Positions 1 to 11,700 of a stretch of DNA of 64,000 bases are shown here, piece by piece. The stretch's first letter is position 1. Each line of letters begins with the position of its first letter. This DNA is from Polyporus tsugae (Eukaryota; Basidiomycota; Agaricomycetes; Polyporales; Polyporaceae): assembly GCA_024305745.1 (NCBI GenBank), contig JAHRBS010000013.1, positions 1 through 64,000 of the forward strand. Direction: 5' to 3'. Both the position numbers and the translations under genes were made by a program. Below the pieces are notes generated by a model. It had not been told where the DNA came from and ran no database searches. It saw only the letters and a list, made by a program, of their open reading frames with translations.

Positions 1-33
<33 letters not shown>

Positions 34-66
34 CCTACCATATACCCAACCCTAACCCTAAACTCC
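1..66. repeat. Degenerate telomeric repeats at the chromosome end
   Basis: Variant CCCTAA repeats containing CCCTAAA, CCCCCTA and CCCAACCC units. The C-rich strand reads inward from the left end, as expected for a left telomere with TTAGGG on the G-strand. The irregular units contrast with the perfect tract at 196-345. Confidence 0.85.
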
Positions 67-195
67 CTTCCTAAAACCCATAGAAGCTCAACTTCTGTTT
101 TCCCTCTTCGCGCCCCACTTCGCTATACCCGTAACCCATCTACTAGTCTTACTCTCTACCTGCTCCCTCAACACCTTAACCCTCTCCTCACTACA
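67..195. other. Non-telomeric insert between two telomeric tracts
   Basis: About 130 bp of pyrimidine-rich unique sequence separates the outer degenerate repeats from the inner perfect tract. It has no open frame or recognisable repeat. It could be a captured fragment, a fusion of telomere pieces, or low-quality terminal sequence. Confidence 0.6.
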
Positions 196-345
196 CCCTA
201 ACCCTAACCCTAACCCTAACCCTAACCCTAACCCTAACCCTAACCCTAACCCTAACCCTAACCCTAACCCTAACCCTAACCCTAACCCTAACCCTAACCC
301 TAACCCTAACCCTAACCCTAACCCTAACCCTAACCCTAACCCTAA
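196..345. repeat. Telomeric tract, 25 perfect CCCTAA repeats
   Basis: 150 bp consisting of exactly 25 uninterrupted CCCTAA units. This length is in the usual range for a fungal telomere. Short telomere-like remnants (GTTAGGGTTAG near 1172 and AGGGTTAG near 680) lie further in. Confidence 0.97.
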
Positions 346-2098
346 TAATGTTGTGTTGTATAGTTAGATAAAAAAAATAAAATAGCTTAAACTTGGCACT
401 TATGCTTGCAAGACAAGCTTGTTAGCAGGTGTATGATCTCTATGTCACCTGTGGTTGGTATATGGCATTGTTAAGCCAGATTCTATGCTAGAAGTAGTAA
501 CACTGGTGCAGCATATATATCCAGTTACATATAAATCAAGCCTGTGGTATAACTACCACTTAACACAGTATCTATATATGTGAGGCAGTCAAAGCTTAGG
601 ATGTTAGACATTTTGAGATAGTTATATGTGTTAGCCACTTATAACTTCTGTCTAACTTCACTTTAGACATAGAGCTGCTAGGGTTAGTTGTCATAAAAAC
701 ACTGTTCATCATTCTAGCTATCTACAGGCAGTGTAAGCATACAAACAATCTGCAAAGGTGAAATAAAGTTTTAGTAGCTGAGACTCTGGCATCAAAGGTA
801 CGGAAATAAGACTCACTTAATGTGAACACCCTCATTCACTGCAATACCATCAGAAGTATCTCCATGTTCATTGGCTGAGCACTTCTGTGGAGTAGGAGAA
901 AGGTATATGGTAGCAAGGCAGAATACTTATAAGACATCAGATATTCCATTATAGACATCTTCTAGAGTCATGCCATGACTTACTTTCTCTTCTTCATTAT
1001 CACCAAAGGTCCAAAGCCATTACGAGAAGCTAAAAACAACTTGAAAGATCCTATTATTATCTGCATGCCACAGCATCTTCTATACTATAGAACCCTCTAG
1101 CTTAATATGCATGAGTGGCTGTATTGAGGTGAGATTGTGGAAAGATAGCTGGTAGATAGATTACAATACTACTGGTTAGGGTTAGCTTAGCTCTTCCTCT
1201 ATTCATACTATAGTTATTTGATGCACTGAAAGTGGCCTTTCAGCTGTACTCGAACAGAATTACAAATACATATGCAAATGTGCCATGCACATTGTGCAGG
1301 CACTTCACATACTATCTGTGTATTCTGTATACTAATCTGCACTGGCTTACAATTTGTGTGCTGCTCAGATTTATATCTATCAGCACTGACCATGTTCAAC
1401 TGATGCAGCCAACTATATGAGCATTCCACCCACCTATTATATCTTTAAAGTTGATAATTACCCCCAAATTTTGCTTCAGCTTGGAATAGAGAGAGTTTGT
1501 ATAGCATAATGCTGTCTACGAGCACTTGAAGGGCATTAACATTCATGTGCACTGATATTTTCAGAAACAAGGAAATCTTCATCTTCAAAACCTCTACTTT
1601 CAACTGCAGTACAACATGTGATGAAGCATTAGTGTCTCTACACCTCATATTTTTGCTAACTAAGGCTTTACAGTCATTTGTATATTAAACTGCAGTTGAC
1701 ATTTGCACATCGAACCTGTTGGCTCATATTTGCTGGGCTGTAGCCCAGTGTCTGTCTGCCTGTTCAGGACTGGGCAATGCCCAATCTATCACTATCATTG
1801 AAATATTCTTCCTCCATCTCCTGTTAGATGTTGCAGAATGAGATCTAGGAGGAGATCCTGATATAATATAAAGCCGATGTAGGTAAAGTGAGGGCCATGC
1901 CTTGTCCTTATGGAGTGTGTCTCCTTCTGAATGGCTGCCCACAGCTATCACCCGGCAGTGGAACAAATACGAGCAAACAGCCTCTATACAGGCAGCGACT
2001 GCAGTTTAATATGCAAACGACTGTATGTACAATAGATGTGTACTCAACTGGCCCTCAAGCACTATATTTCTGAGTGTATAAGATTTTTAAACATCTTA
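346..2098. other. AT-rich subtelomeric DNA without a recognisable gene
   Basis: The base composition is much more AT-rich than in the gene-bearing parts of the window. Open frames are short (80 residues or fewer), overlap on both strands and show no motif or splice-consistent extension. I see only scattered telomere-like hexamers in it. Confidence 0.6.
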
Positions 2099-2750
2099 GG
2101 GCCTGTTCAGCAAACAGTGTTGTAAAAGAGTTACTGGTACTTTGCCCCATATATGGCAAGATTTTGTCGCATAGGAAAATCGTGAATTTCCCAAGAGTTC
2201 ATATATTCAGATATCTATTGCAATTGCAAGCATCTAATAACTCCAGGTGCTAATATCCCACTACTTCTCTTCATGCGAAGCTTGATTTCCACCATCATTC
2301 TGAGTGAACCCAGACAGAAACAGGATGACTCCCTCAATACAACAAAACATGCTTGGAACACTGATCGCACACCTCCTGCGCTATACATACACTTGCATCC
2401 ACGTTGCTTGCATTCCTAGGTCCGTTCACAGTCCTGCATCACTGTAACAGACAACTGCTTACCACCTTTCATTGCCACAACCGGCCTCACGAATGTTCCG
2501 CTTGCCTGTTAATACCTCAAATTTAGTTACTATCATAAAGATTTACTGATATTCAGCAATGCAGAGGATATTAACCCAGTGTAAGGAAGGGCATGGATGC
2601 AGTTCAGCCTGGTCCAGCGCACTGGACTTTGGGCGCTGATACTTCCAGAAATCATGGAAACTTTGTCCCTCTAAAACTTTTCCAAACTGTTGCATGGCAT
2701 GTGATGAAATACCAGTAACTCTTTACCGCAACTCATTGCCGAACAGGCCC
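2099..2750. mobile_element. PIF/Harbinger-like MITE (652 bp)
   Basis: The element begins GGGCCTGTTCAGCAA, and its right end read on the minus strand begins GGGCCTGTTCGGCAA. The inverted similarity runs about 45 bp inward, including a shared AGAGTTACTGGTA block. It is flanked by the direct repeat TTA (2096-2098 and 2751-2753). A three-base TTA/TAA target duplication with GGGCCTGTT-type termini is characteristic of PIF/Harbinger (Tourist-like) elements. The interior has no transposase, so this is a non-autonomous copy needing an enzyme from elsewhere in the genome. The boundaries are exact because termini and duplication agree. Confidence 0.85.
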
Positions 2751-2847
2751 TTATAAATGACAGATGCGGGCTCCAATAGATCTCCGGAAGGTCCAATTCC
2801 GATATACATGTGCTGTGAATAATGAGCCCGATGATCTATGTACCAAT

Positions 2848-3745
2848 GGTCCTCCAGGAGGCACAGGTGTGGCTAAAGTTGAGTGATGGACAAGTTAGTG
2901 AAGGGGCCCTGCAGCGGTGGCCCTCCGGGAGGGCCACCTGGGAGTTGACTGGCTCGCAGGTGATTCGGTGCAGGGGCCTGCACACCGATAGCCCTCCAGG
3001 AGGTACAGGGACCACCATGGCCGAGTTGGATGACGGATGAGTCGGCGAGTGGGCCCCTGCAGCAATGGCCCTCCGGGAGGGCCATCTGGGAGATGGCCGG
3101 CTCGCAGGTGATTCGGTGCAGGGGCTTGCACACTGGTGGCCCTCCAGGAGGGCCACTGCTGCAGGGGCCCCCTCACTAACTCGAACTCGACACCTGGGAG
3201 TTGACCGGCTCGCAGGTGATTCGGTGCAGGGGCCTGCACACCGATAGTCCTCCAGGAGGTACAGGGACCACCATGGCCGAGTTGGATGACGGATGAGTCG
3301 GCGAGTGGGCCCCTGCAGCAATGGCCCTCCGGGAGGGCCATCTGGGAGATGGCCGGCTCGCAGGTGATTCGGTGCAGGGGCTTGCACACTGGTGGCCCTC
3401 CAGGAGGGCCACTGCTGCAGGGGCCCCCTCACTAACTCGAACTCGACACCTGGGAGTTGACCGGCTCGCAGGTGATTCGGTGCAGGGGCCTGCACACCGA
3501 TAGTCCTCCAGGAGGTACAGGGACCACCATGGCCGAGTTGGATGACGGATGAGTCGGCGAGTGGGCCCCTGCAGCAATGGCCCTCCGGGAGGGCCATCTG
3601 GGAGATGGCCGGCTCGCAGGTGATTCGGTGCAGGGGCTTGCACACCGATGGCCCTCCAGGAGGCACAGGGACCACCATGGCCGAGTTGGATAATGGACGA
3701 GTCAGCGAGTGGGCCCCTGCAGCAGTGGCCCTCCAGGAGGTACAA
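2848..3745. repeat. Palindrome cluster A, with 256-bp higher-order tandem repeat
   Basis: Eleven to twelve copies of a 21-nt palindrome: 10-nt arms GTGGCCYTCC and GGARGGCCAC around one central base. Copies start near 2848, 2917, 2990, 3064, 3137, 3246, 3320, 3393, 3502, 3577, 3650 and 3724. Most spacings are 73-75 bp, with 109 bp at two places, so the block 3064-3319 recurs as a 256-bp tandem repeat at 3320-3575 and partly again from 3577. The spacers are also conserved within this cluster (GGTGATTCGGTGCAGGGGC and relatives). Long open frames here, up to 330 codons, arise from the repeat and are not genes. Confidence 0.9.
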
Positions 3746-3903
3746 TGCTGCAACAGTCCACCAGAGGATAACTCATTCGCCACTGACCCTTCCGGTGCTT
3801 CATCATATATTGCGCAGCGGTGATGCATTCCTCATCCTTCAACATACAAGAAATGGATACTCCGATTACAGTACCCGTCAACTACAATGAAGACAATGAC
3901 CAG

Positions 3904-6900
3904 TTATCTACGTAAAGAGAGTCGAGGGATTTTCGCCAGCGGTGAAGGGGGAGGACTGGCCACTGTTTGTATCTTCCGAGGAGTACGGGGAGCATCCAAC
4001 GTCAAAGGAGGTGGAGTGGAGAGCCTGAGCGGAAGACTGTGAAATTCCGGAGGCAGACTGCTTGAGTCCCTCACGGAACCCAGTGCCAGGCTGCGCACCT
4101 GCAGAGCTGCTTCTGTTGTATCGGAAGTAGACTGCAGGTTGACCTCCCAATCCTCTCGTGGCGGTGTAAACCGCGGGCTGAAGGCGTCTCGGCTGGCTGG
4201 AGGGGAAGAAGGCACAGAAGAAGAGGGTATGTCGATAATATGGTCAAAGAGCGGTGGACTCCAGCGGGAGTGCGCGCGGCCGATCTCAGGCTCACTAATT
4301 GCAGACGTTGCCTGCGAGCCATCCCCAACACGCCCGGAAGGTTGCCTACGGCTCAGACCGCGAAGTGGTGGAGGCAGGCCAGCGCCGGCTCGGCTGGCAC
4401 TACTCTCGGCGGTAGGGGCACGCCCAAGAACTCCTCGCTTGTCATTCACTCCCCGACCAGGGACAGGTCGGCGTCGATTTCCATGAATCCCGCCGCGGCC
4501 TGTGCCACCACCTCCAGTAGCCGGAGAGCGAGAACTCTCCGCTGCGCCATGACGGCCGCCACGGCTAGCATTGCCGGCAGAACCAGCTCGTGAGAGCGAT
4601 TCACGTCTGATAGACGTTAGGACTTGCTGCCCATCGCCTGGCCGGATGACACTGTTGTTGGGAGGGATGGACTGTCGGAGGAATTGAATGCGATTGTAGA
4701 GCTCGACCCAGGCGGAGTCCTCGTCCCGCTCGTCCGCGCTGTCGTTGGCAGGCCGGGGTGCTGAATGGAGGACAATGTTGCTCAGATCGGTGAAGTGCCT
4801 AGGGTTAATAGCAATGTGCACCGCTAACTGGTGGTGGCCTTCAGGCAGAGCGGACCAGCCGTGAGCATTGTCACGGCGTTTCGTCGCCCACATACGTTCA
4901 GAATACGGATGAGGAACCCAGCGAAGCTGTTGGAAGAGAGACCATAGAGATTCTCTGGCGCGGTTGGCATCGGATGGAGAGAGACGAGCCATCTCAGAGG
5001 TGTAGGAAATAAAGTAGCGGGATTGACGGAAGTTCTGAAGGGTGTTAGGGAGTTGGGCATCTTGGGCAGGGAAGAACTTGTCGAAGACAAGTTGGCGCCA
5101 TTGAGCAGGAGTGCAGACGCGAACATACACAGCATCAAATGGGAGTTCAAAGGCCTTGAAAAGGTCGATTGAGACCTGTTCGCGATCACCAAGGGTGAGC
5201 TTGATATAGGCGGGCTGTGTGCGGTGACGAAAGTTCGGAGATTGCTGCACCATGTCAGAAGGGAACTGGGCCCAGAGAGTTGAGAAGACTTGATCCAAGG
5301 ACCCATCTTCGTCCTGGTCCAAGTTTTCAACGAACTCAATATCTGGCCCGGTCATCTGAATGTCCGGTTGGCGAGCAAGACCTTGAACCGCAAGGGTGAA
5401 GCTGGCCAGTGAGTTGATGAGCCGGCCAAAAAAACAGACTAGTCTCACCTTGCCCTCCGAGGTTGAAGTCGTGCAAGGTCAGCTGATTGCGAAGGTGAGT
5501 GACCGGAACTGTTTCTTTTTTGTTGTTGGTGCGAAGTTTGTTGGCCCGGCTGAGAGCGGACAGACCAAGGGCAGTTCCCCCCAATGCTTTGTGGATGTCC
5601 TTGATATTGGTCTTTGCATAGAGGATAGCAAGGTCCACGCGGTCCAACTGCCGAGCAGCAGGCAACCGAAGGAAGTGGTGTTCTTCATCGCGCACAATGG
5701 CGGAAATGAAGTAGAGCCCACGATCGAGTGTACAGGGCTGGAGGATTTCGTCTTCAAGCTCCACACCAACATTGTCTTCATCATCAGGAGGGAAGTGTGG
5801 ATGGCACCAATAGGCACAGTAGCGGGCGAGCTCCAACTCCACTCGACGGCCACTGGGCCTGTAAATGACGGCATTGAACATGTAGATACACGCGGATCCC
5901 AGCATAAGACTTGGGATCCACGCGCGCGCATTGGGAGGAGTGGTTGCGAGCTCGGAGAGCACGCGATAGATAGCTGTCATGCGATAGAACTTGAAGTACC
6001 TTTGCATTATAATCAGTTCATGTGATAAATGATTAAAGAGAATGGTACTTGCCACCAGAGCACAGCGGGAACGGAGAGGACTGACATCTGCACGAGGTTG
6101 TCGGGAATGCCAGTCAGAGAAGTGCGTGCATAATCAATATTGACACGGATCTCAAGTCGGGCGCAGGCATCCTGAGCAACACCCTCGTGACCTCCACATT
6201 CCGAGAACGTGGTGGTGATGCTATCCATGTCCTTGAGGAATTGGTCTAAGGGTGCGGGATACAAGTCGGAAGATGTGCGGCGTCGGTACAGACCCGGCTT
6301 GGTCTGGTAAGTGACGGACTTGTCTGTGGTGTAGACATTGACATAGTTGACGTGATCGCGAGTTCCCCGAGAGCGCGGCTCAAGTCTGAACCCAGAGATG
6401 GAGGTGAGGTGGGCGTTGTGATCCTGTGTGTATGCGCCGCTGCGAGCCAACGCAGCAGCTTGGTCCGCCGAGACATGGGGCAGCGCATGGCGAATTAACC
6501 TGGGGTGGGATTCCGAGAGCCATAGTAACACTTGGCCCTGCTGGTGGACCTCCAGTGCCACATCCACCCACCACCGTGTCTTGAGCTCAGCAACAGGGAT
6601 CGCGCGAATGTCGATGGGGTCAAGAACAGCCTCCAGGGCCTCCCGGCGAAGACCCGGATCAGAAGGATCGTGGAATGAGGTTGCCTTAATGCCTTTGGCC
6701 TCGAGCTCGAAGAATGCGTCCTGGAATCCACCACCCATGGCATCTAGCCGGCGCAACAACTCTCGGGTAAAGCTCTCCAGCATGGTCTCCGGAAGATCGT
6801 GCGACACGCTGGAAAGGTGGCCTCGTGCAGCGCGCGCAAGCCGCTGCACATGGGCGTAGCTGTGGGGCCAATGGGAAGCGAGGGCAGGGCTGCACTTCTT

Positions 6901-7492
6901 GACCGCGGGGAGAACAGCGCGATCATAGATAGCGGCACAGAAATCGTCAGGTAGGGTGGGAGACACGTGGGGGTCGTATCTGTTCGGGAAGAAGAGGCGG
7001 CCTTGGTGACGGATGTCGAACTTTAGACACATGTAGTTGGGGATTTTATGCAAGGGGACGTGCAGCGTACCGCTCTGTATCCGTCTCGTCAGCACAAGCA
7101 AACAGTTTGGAGCGACATGTCCTAACCTCTTTTTCGATTGGCACCTTGATATGAACATCGGCTGTCAACGTTTCGTGGAATTGGGGGAAGCATTGCCAGG
7201 AGATAGCCTTGGTGAAAGGGAGAAGGCGAGTGAGGCCAATGATGGAGTCAAAGTCCCCATGGACGGCATAATTATCCGGAGGATCGAGGTTCAGGCGGGG
7301 GTTGACGAAGATGCGAGCAGGGACCAGCTCTGGAGGGTCTTCGTCGTCTACGACCGCGCGGCAGCGACCAGCTAACACGAAGTTGACAAATGTGTCAGCC
7401 TCATCTGCTTTGCCAATTTGGTGAGCAGTCTCGACAAAGTCCTCGAGCGAGAGAATCTGAGGGAGCAAGTATTCGTCGGGAAACGGAGGCAT
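3904..7492 (-). CDS. Unknown subtelomeric protein, about 1,138 aa, four exons
   Basis: I do not recognise this protein. Four exons join in frame: 7492-7127, 7074-6053, 5999-5449 and 5381-3904, with introns of 52, 53 and 67 nt. The second intron works in frame with a GC donor (GCAAGT at 6052), giving AVLWW|YFKFYR; a weaker GT donor five bases upstream also keeps frame. An upstream in-frame ATG at 7525 lies only six bases past a TATA box, so the ATG at 7492 (MPPFPDEYLL) is the likelier start. Residues 1 to about 830 read as a folded globular protein with many aromatic residues and no visible membrane segment. The last roughly 200 residues are Ser/Pro/Arg/Gly-rich and probably disordered. It lies tail-to-head upstream of the helicase gene on the same strand and may be a companion gene of subtelomeric helicases; that role is inference from position only. 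Confidence 0.75.
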
Positions 7493-7530
7493 AGTGGACA
7501 AGGTGAAGATAATGTTGACCGCCACACAGT

Positions 7531-7537
7531 CTTTATA
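7531..7537 (-). promoter_or_regulatory. TATA box of the 1,138-aa gene
   Basis: TATAAAG on the minus strand lies 39 bases upstream of the chosen ATG at 7492 and supports that start over the ATG at 7525. Confidence 0.5.
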
Positions 7538-7660
7538 CTAATCATAAGACAACTCAGCTACCATTATGACAGGTCGTGTCCCAAGTCCGCCGAGAGGATC
7601 CGCAGAGAATGGCTGATGGGTAGTTAGAACAGACGTTTCACATCGCAGCAGCAGGGGAAC

Positions 7661-8350
7661 TGGGCTTCCAGGAGGGACACGCGCGCAGACACCCGTGGAC
7701 TGGCATCCGGTGGCGTCGGTCATGCAGACGTGGAGACGATTAACCCCTGGGAGAAGCACACAATCTGGCCTTCCTGGAGGCCCACCCGTGCAGTGGTCCA
7801 TACACTGGCGTCGAACGCCGCTGCGAACTGCGCGGGCCATGCGAGAAGCAACCGCGGGTGGCAGATGCAGAAGTGGGCTTCCAGGAGGGACACACACGCA
7901 GTACCCCCGGGAGGCAGGTAGAACTGCATCAGTATTGGCTTCGGACGACGATGTGCCGCGCGTGTCAACGCACTGCCAGGGATGGCCCTCCAGGAAGGCC
8001 ACTTGCGCAAGGGGACAGCGGCGCTTGCCACGCGCCCGGTGGCGTCGGACCCAACTGCACTTCTATGCAGGCATAACTGCCCGATTTGTACATGAACGCC
8101 CGAGCCGGCGTACATGAGGACCTACGGGGGGATGGCCTTCCTGGAGGGCCAGATGCATTGCAGGATGTGGTTGCGGTGGTCTGCTAATACAGGTCCACTG
8201 CGCGCGTGGCCTTCCAGGAGGGCCACCTTTCATCGTGGCCGGCGGATGCACGAGGTGTTTGCAGTGGGCAGGGAACACAGGTCCCCTGCGCGCATGGCCT
8301 TCCAGGAGGGCCACCTTTCACAGCGACCGGTGTCCTTCCTGGAAGCCCGA
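7661..8350. repeat. Palindrome cluster B, intergenic
   Basis: Eight copies of the GTGGCCYTCC-type palindrome start near 7661, 7766, 7873, 7981, 8132, 8206, 8294 and 8332. Arms carry substitutions that are often paired across the dyad (GGGCTTCC with GGAGGGACAC, for example). Unlike cluster A, the spacers are mostly unrelated to one another, so the palindrome alone appears conserved. The cluster fills the space between the upstream end of the 1,138-aa gene and the 3' end of the helicase. Confidence 0.85.
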
Positions 8351-8747
8351 ATCTGATTCCCCTCGTCCGTAAGTGCACTATCACAGCCCAATCCAGTGCA
8401 TGTGGCGCGCTCGCCCGTTGCAATGTTGAAACAGTAGAGAAAGTACATTTGCCTTGGGAGATCAATAGTACATGGGTAAATACAAGGACTTGCGCACGTT
8501 GAGGCGCGTCTGCGGGAGCCGGAATTGGGCGCACGTTGAGGCGCATAGGAGTGGGGTTAGGGAGCAGGTTGCGGTGATGCGAGCGGGGGCGGGGAGAGAT
8601 ATACGTGTCCATCAGCAGTTCAAGAAAATCAGCACGTCGACAGGGTGTATGTGAGAGGGAGAGGGGATTGAGACAGATATACGATGAAGATGCGTCCAAT
8701 GTTGCAGCAGCGTCCATACCTTCGCGCTTCGATGCGATGAGCCCCGT
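8351..8747. other. 3' flank of the helicase gene
   Basis: No further palindromes, no open frame with support, and no recognisable motif. It probably contains the 3' untranslated region of the helicase transcript. Confidence 0.4.
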
Positions 8748-11700
8748 TCAGTCGTTGGACTTCCGGCCGACCTCGCTCGCCTTCTGGGGCCCGGTCTTCT
8801 GCAAGTCGTCCAAGAACTGGGACTGCTGACGACCACGGGAACGCTTTGCCGGGCGCGGAGTGGTCGGCGGGGACCTCGCACGGTCGTCCAGCGGCGGCGT
8901 GACAGCGCCGGAGGCGGGCACATCGGAGAGCGGAGAAGTTGCGCGGCGCGTGGATGAGCCCGCCTCCGGAGTCCCTTCCGCCTCTGCGTCGGAGTCGTCG
9001 ATGAAGGGTTTGGACTTGGGGTTCTTGCGAGCCTGTTGGTTTCTCAATTTTGCCTCGTTCGCCCTGCGACTCTTTTCCCGCCTTACCTGCTTGGCAGAGA
9101 GCTTCTTCGTCGACGTGGAAGTCGCCGGTTTGCCCACACCCGACTTCGACTTCTTCTTGGGCGGCGCAGACTCTGAGGCTGCCGCGCCTTCGTCGTCGTT
9201 GGCGGGGGCGTCTTCGTTGGCGGGGGCGTCTTCGTTGGCGGGGGCGTCTTCAACCTCCTTGCGCTTGCGCTGCGTCCGGGTGCCACGAGCCTGGACGTCA
9301 GGCGGCAACGGCTCGCCAGTTTCCCGACGAGCCCGCAGCACTGCCAAATGCCGCTGCATGTCCTCGACACTCTGGGGTCCATCGAGCTGCGGCAATTCGG
9401 TGTTGTTCGAGCCTGCGGGCGAGGTGTGTGGAACCTCGGGTGGGAATGACTGCGCGCGGGGGGTCAACTCCGGCTGCTGCAGCGACAGATCCACTGGTGG
9501 CGGCGGCTGGTTCTCCCGCTGGACAGGGGGCGGGTTCTCTGTCTGGGAGAGCGGCGCAATGACAGGCAAGGCAGGCGGCGGGTTGACAGTCAGCGCGGGC
9601 GGCGGGTTGACTGGCTGTGCGGGCAGCGGGTTGACGGGCGGTGGGTTGACTGGCTGTGCAGGCGGCAGGTTCTCCGTTGGGGCGGGCAATACGGGCTGCG
9701 GCTGTGGCTGCGGCGGATTCTCTGGCTCCTGTGGCGACCGGGAGGGCGTTGCATCGTCCGGCTGAGGCGACGCATTCTTAGGCGACACACCCAGCCCCGT
9801 GGTGGGACCCCCCGAGGACGAATCATCCACAGGGGCTGAGGAAGTTGATGCCTTGGCGAGGCGTGAGAGAGGGGATATGGTAATAGTCAAAAGAGGGCGT
9901 ACCGTCGCGGCAGCGGCCTTGCCCTTCTTCGTCGACTTGGTGGGAGCGTTCGCGGCCGCCTTCGCTGCAGGTTTACTACCACTTGCCGCCGGGGTCTTCG
10001 CTGCGGGCTTCGCCGGGGTCTTCTTCGCCTTGGGCTTCGCCGCGGGCTTCTCCTTGGGCTTTGCAGCGGGCTTCTCCTTGGGCTTCTTCGCCTTGGGCTT
10101 GGGCTTGGGCTTGGGAGCGGTGACCACTTCCACATCTGCCTCACCATCATCACCTGGCCCATCGCCCAACACGTCCTCCTCGTCATCGTGCTCTTGTACC
10201 ACACGGAGCGACGGAGGAAGGAGATGTTGAAACAGGTCGCCTGTTAAGGAGTCAGTGACAGTAATGTAGGATTATATTACAGACTTACGTTGCTCCTGCG
10301 TCGCATGCGTGAAGGCGGATAGCAGCTGAGACTTCGTGAAGGACAAGACGCTGAGGAACATGTCGGTGGTGTCATTGAGGACGGGGATGTAGACCACGAC
10401 ATCCTTCTCTTGCGGAAGGCGCCACACTCGGCCGATGAGTTGTGTCAGATCTTGATGCGACCACAGTTGATCCTGGAAGGGTGTGAGTATGAAGTCAGAG
10501 TGAGGAAGCGAACCTACAAACCAGCGCAATCAAGATGTTGGCTTCAGGAAGATTGATACCAGCCATCCCGACGTTGGAGAGCAACAACACGCGAGGAGCG
10601 TCACGGCCACCTTTCCGGAACTGATCCATTGTGCCCTGCCGCACGTTCCCGGACTTCAGCCCGTTCACCTCGAGGCACTGAATGCCGTAGAGGGCCAATA
10701 CCTAGACTAATGAATTAGATTGTGAGCCGGGTGCCGATTTGAAACACTGACCGTAGTAATAAGACGATTGTTTGAAGGGAAGGCGACGTATACCACGATC
10801 CGGTCGGGGGGAGAGTCCGGAGCACGAGGGGTCGGTTGAAAGCTAGGATCGGGGACGAGCGCGTTCTCCCCCGGTCGGTTTTCGTCGATGGCCAACGGGG
10901 GCCGGTTATCCTCGGCGAGGTGGTACTGGAGCATACGAACGAGAGCTTGGAGTTTGCTCGACTGGTTCTCGACCCAATCGTCGAGCGACTCGGGGACCCA
11001 GGTGGGCTGATCTCGCAACTTCCAGTGGGTGTGTGTCCGTCGAAACTGTCCGTAAAATGCCTGGGAAAGAACGTGAGCAACAAGCCATCCGACCGGACCA
11101 TGAGAGCGCAGAAACCGGGCTTCCTGGAGGACCACTCGCAGGCAGGGGCACAACTCCGCAGACACCGGAGCCTCACTCGCATCGTGCACACCAAAATCCA
11201 CAGCGGAAACTGGGCTTCCAGGAGGGCCACAGAGGCAGTGGGCCCTGCAGCCGTCTCATGGGCGGCCCCGACACACAGCACAGATCCGGCACTCCAAGAG
11301 GGCCACCTGCGGCAGGGACCACATGGCGGCGCCTTGCGCATGCCCTGGGCCCTGCTGTATGTGGGCTTCCAGGAGGGCCATCGACGCGAGGGGGTGCCAG
11401 CGCTCCCGCCGTCAAGTTGCACCGGTCCCTCACGCAGACGGACCTCCAGGAGGACCGCGCGGTGCACATGCGCGGCGGCTGCACGTGGGCGCCAGATCGA
11501 GGCCTGTGTGTGTGTGGCCTTCCAGGAGGCCCACATCGACACCACGGGCCCGCCGTATCTGAATGCGACGACCACTTCCACTGAGATACCGTCGAAAACG
11601 GTGCCCCAGCGCAAGTGGTCCTCCAAGAAGCCCACTTTGCGTCATAAAAGAAAGGAACGAGACTCACATGGCCTTCCGCCTGAGCCACCATCGCGGCCGC

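Noticed and set aside
1214..2073. Short frames in the AT-rich subtelomere
   Set aside because: They are 80 codons or fewer, overlap on both strands and show no conserved peptide features.
2836..3828. Minus-strand open frame of 330 codons and several overlapping ones
   Set aside because: They run through tandem palindromes whose GC content and period leave frames open on both strands; the peptides are periodic copies of one another and have no family features.
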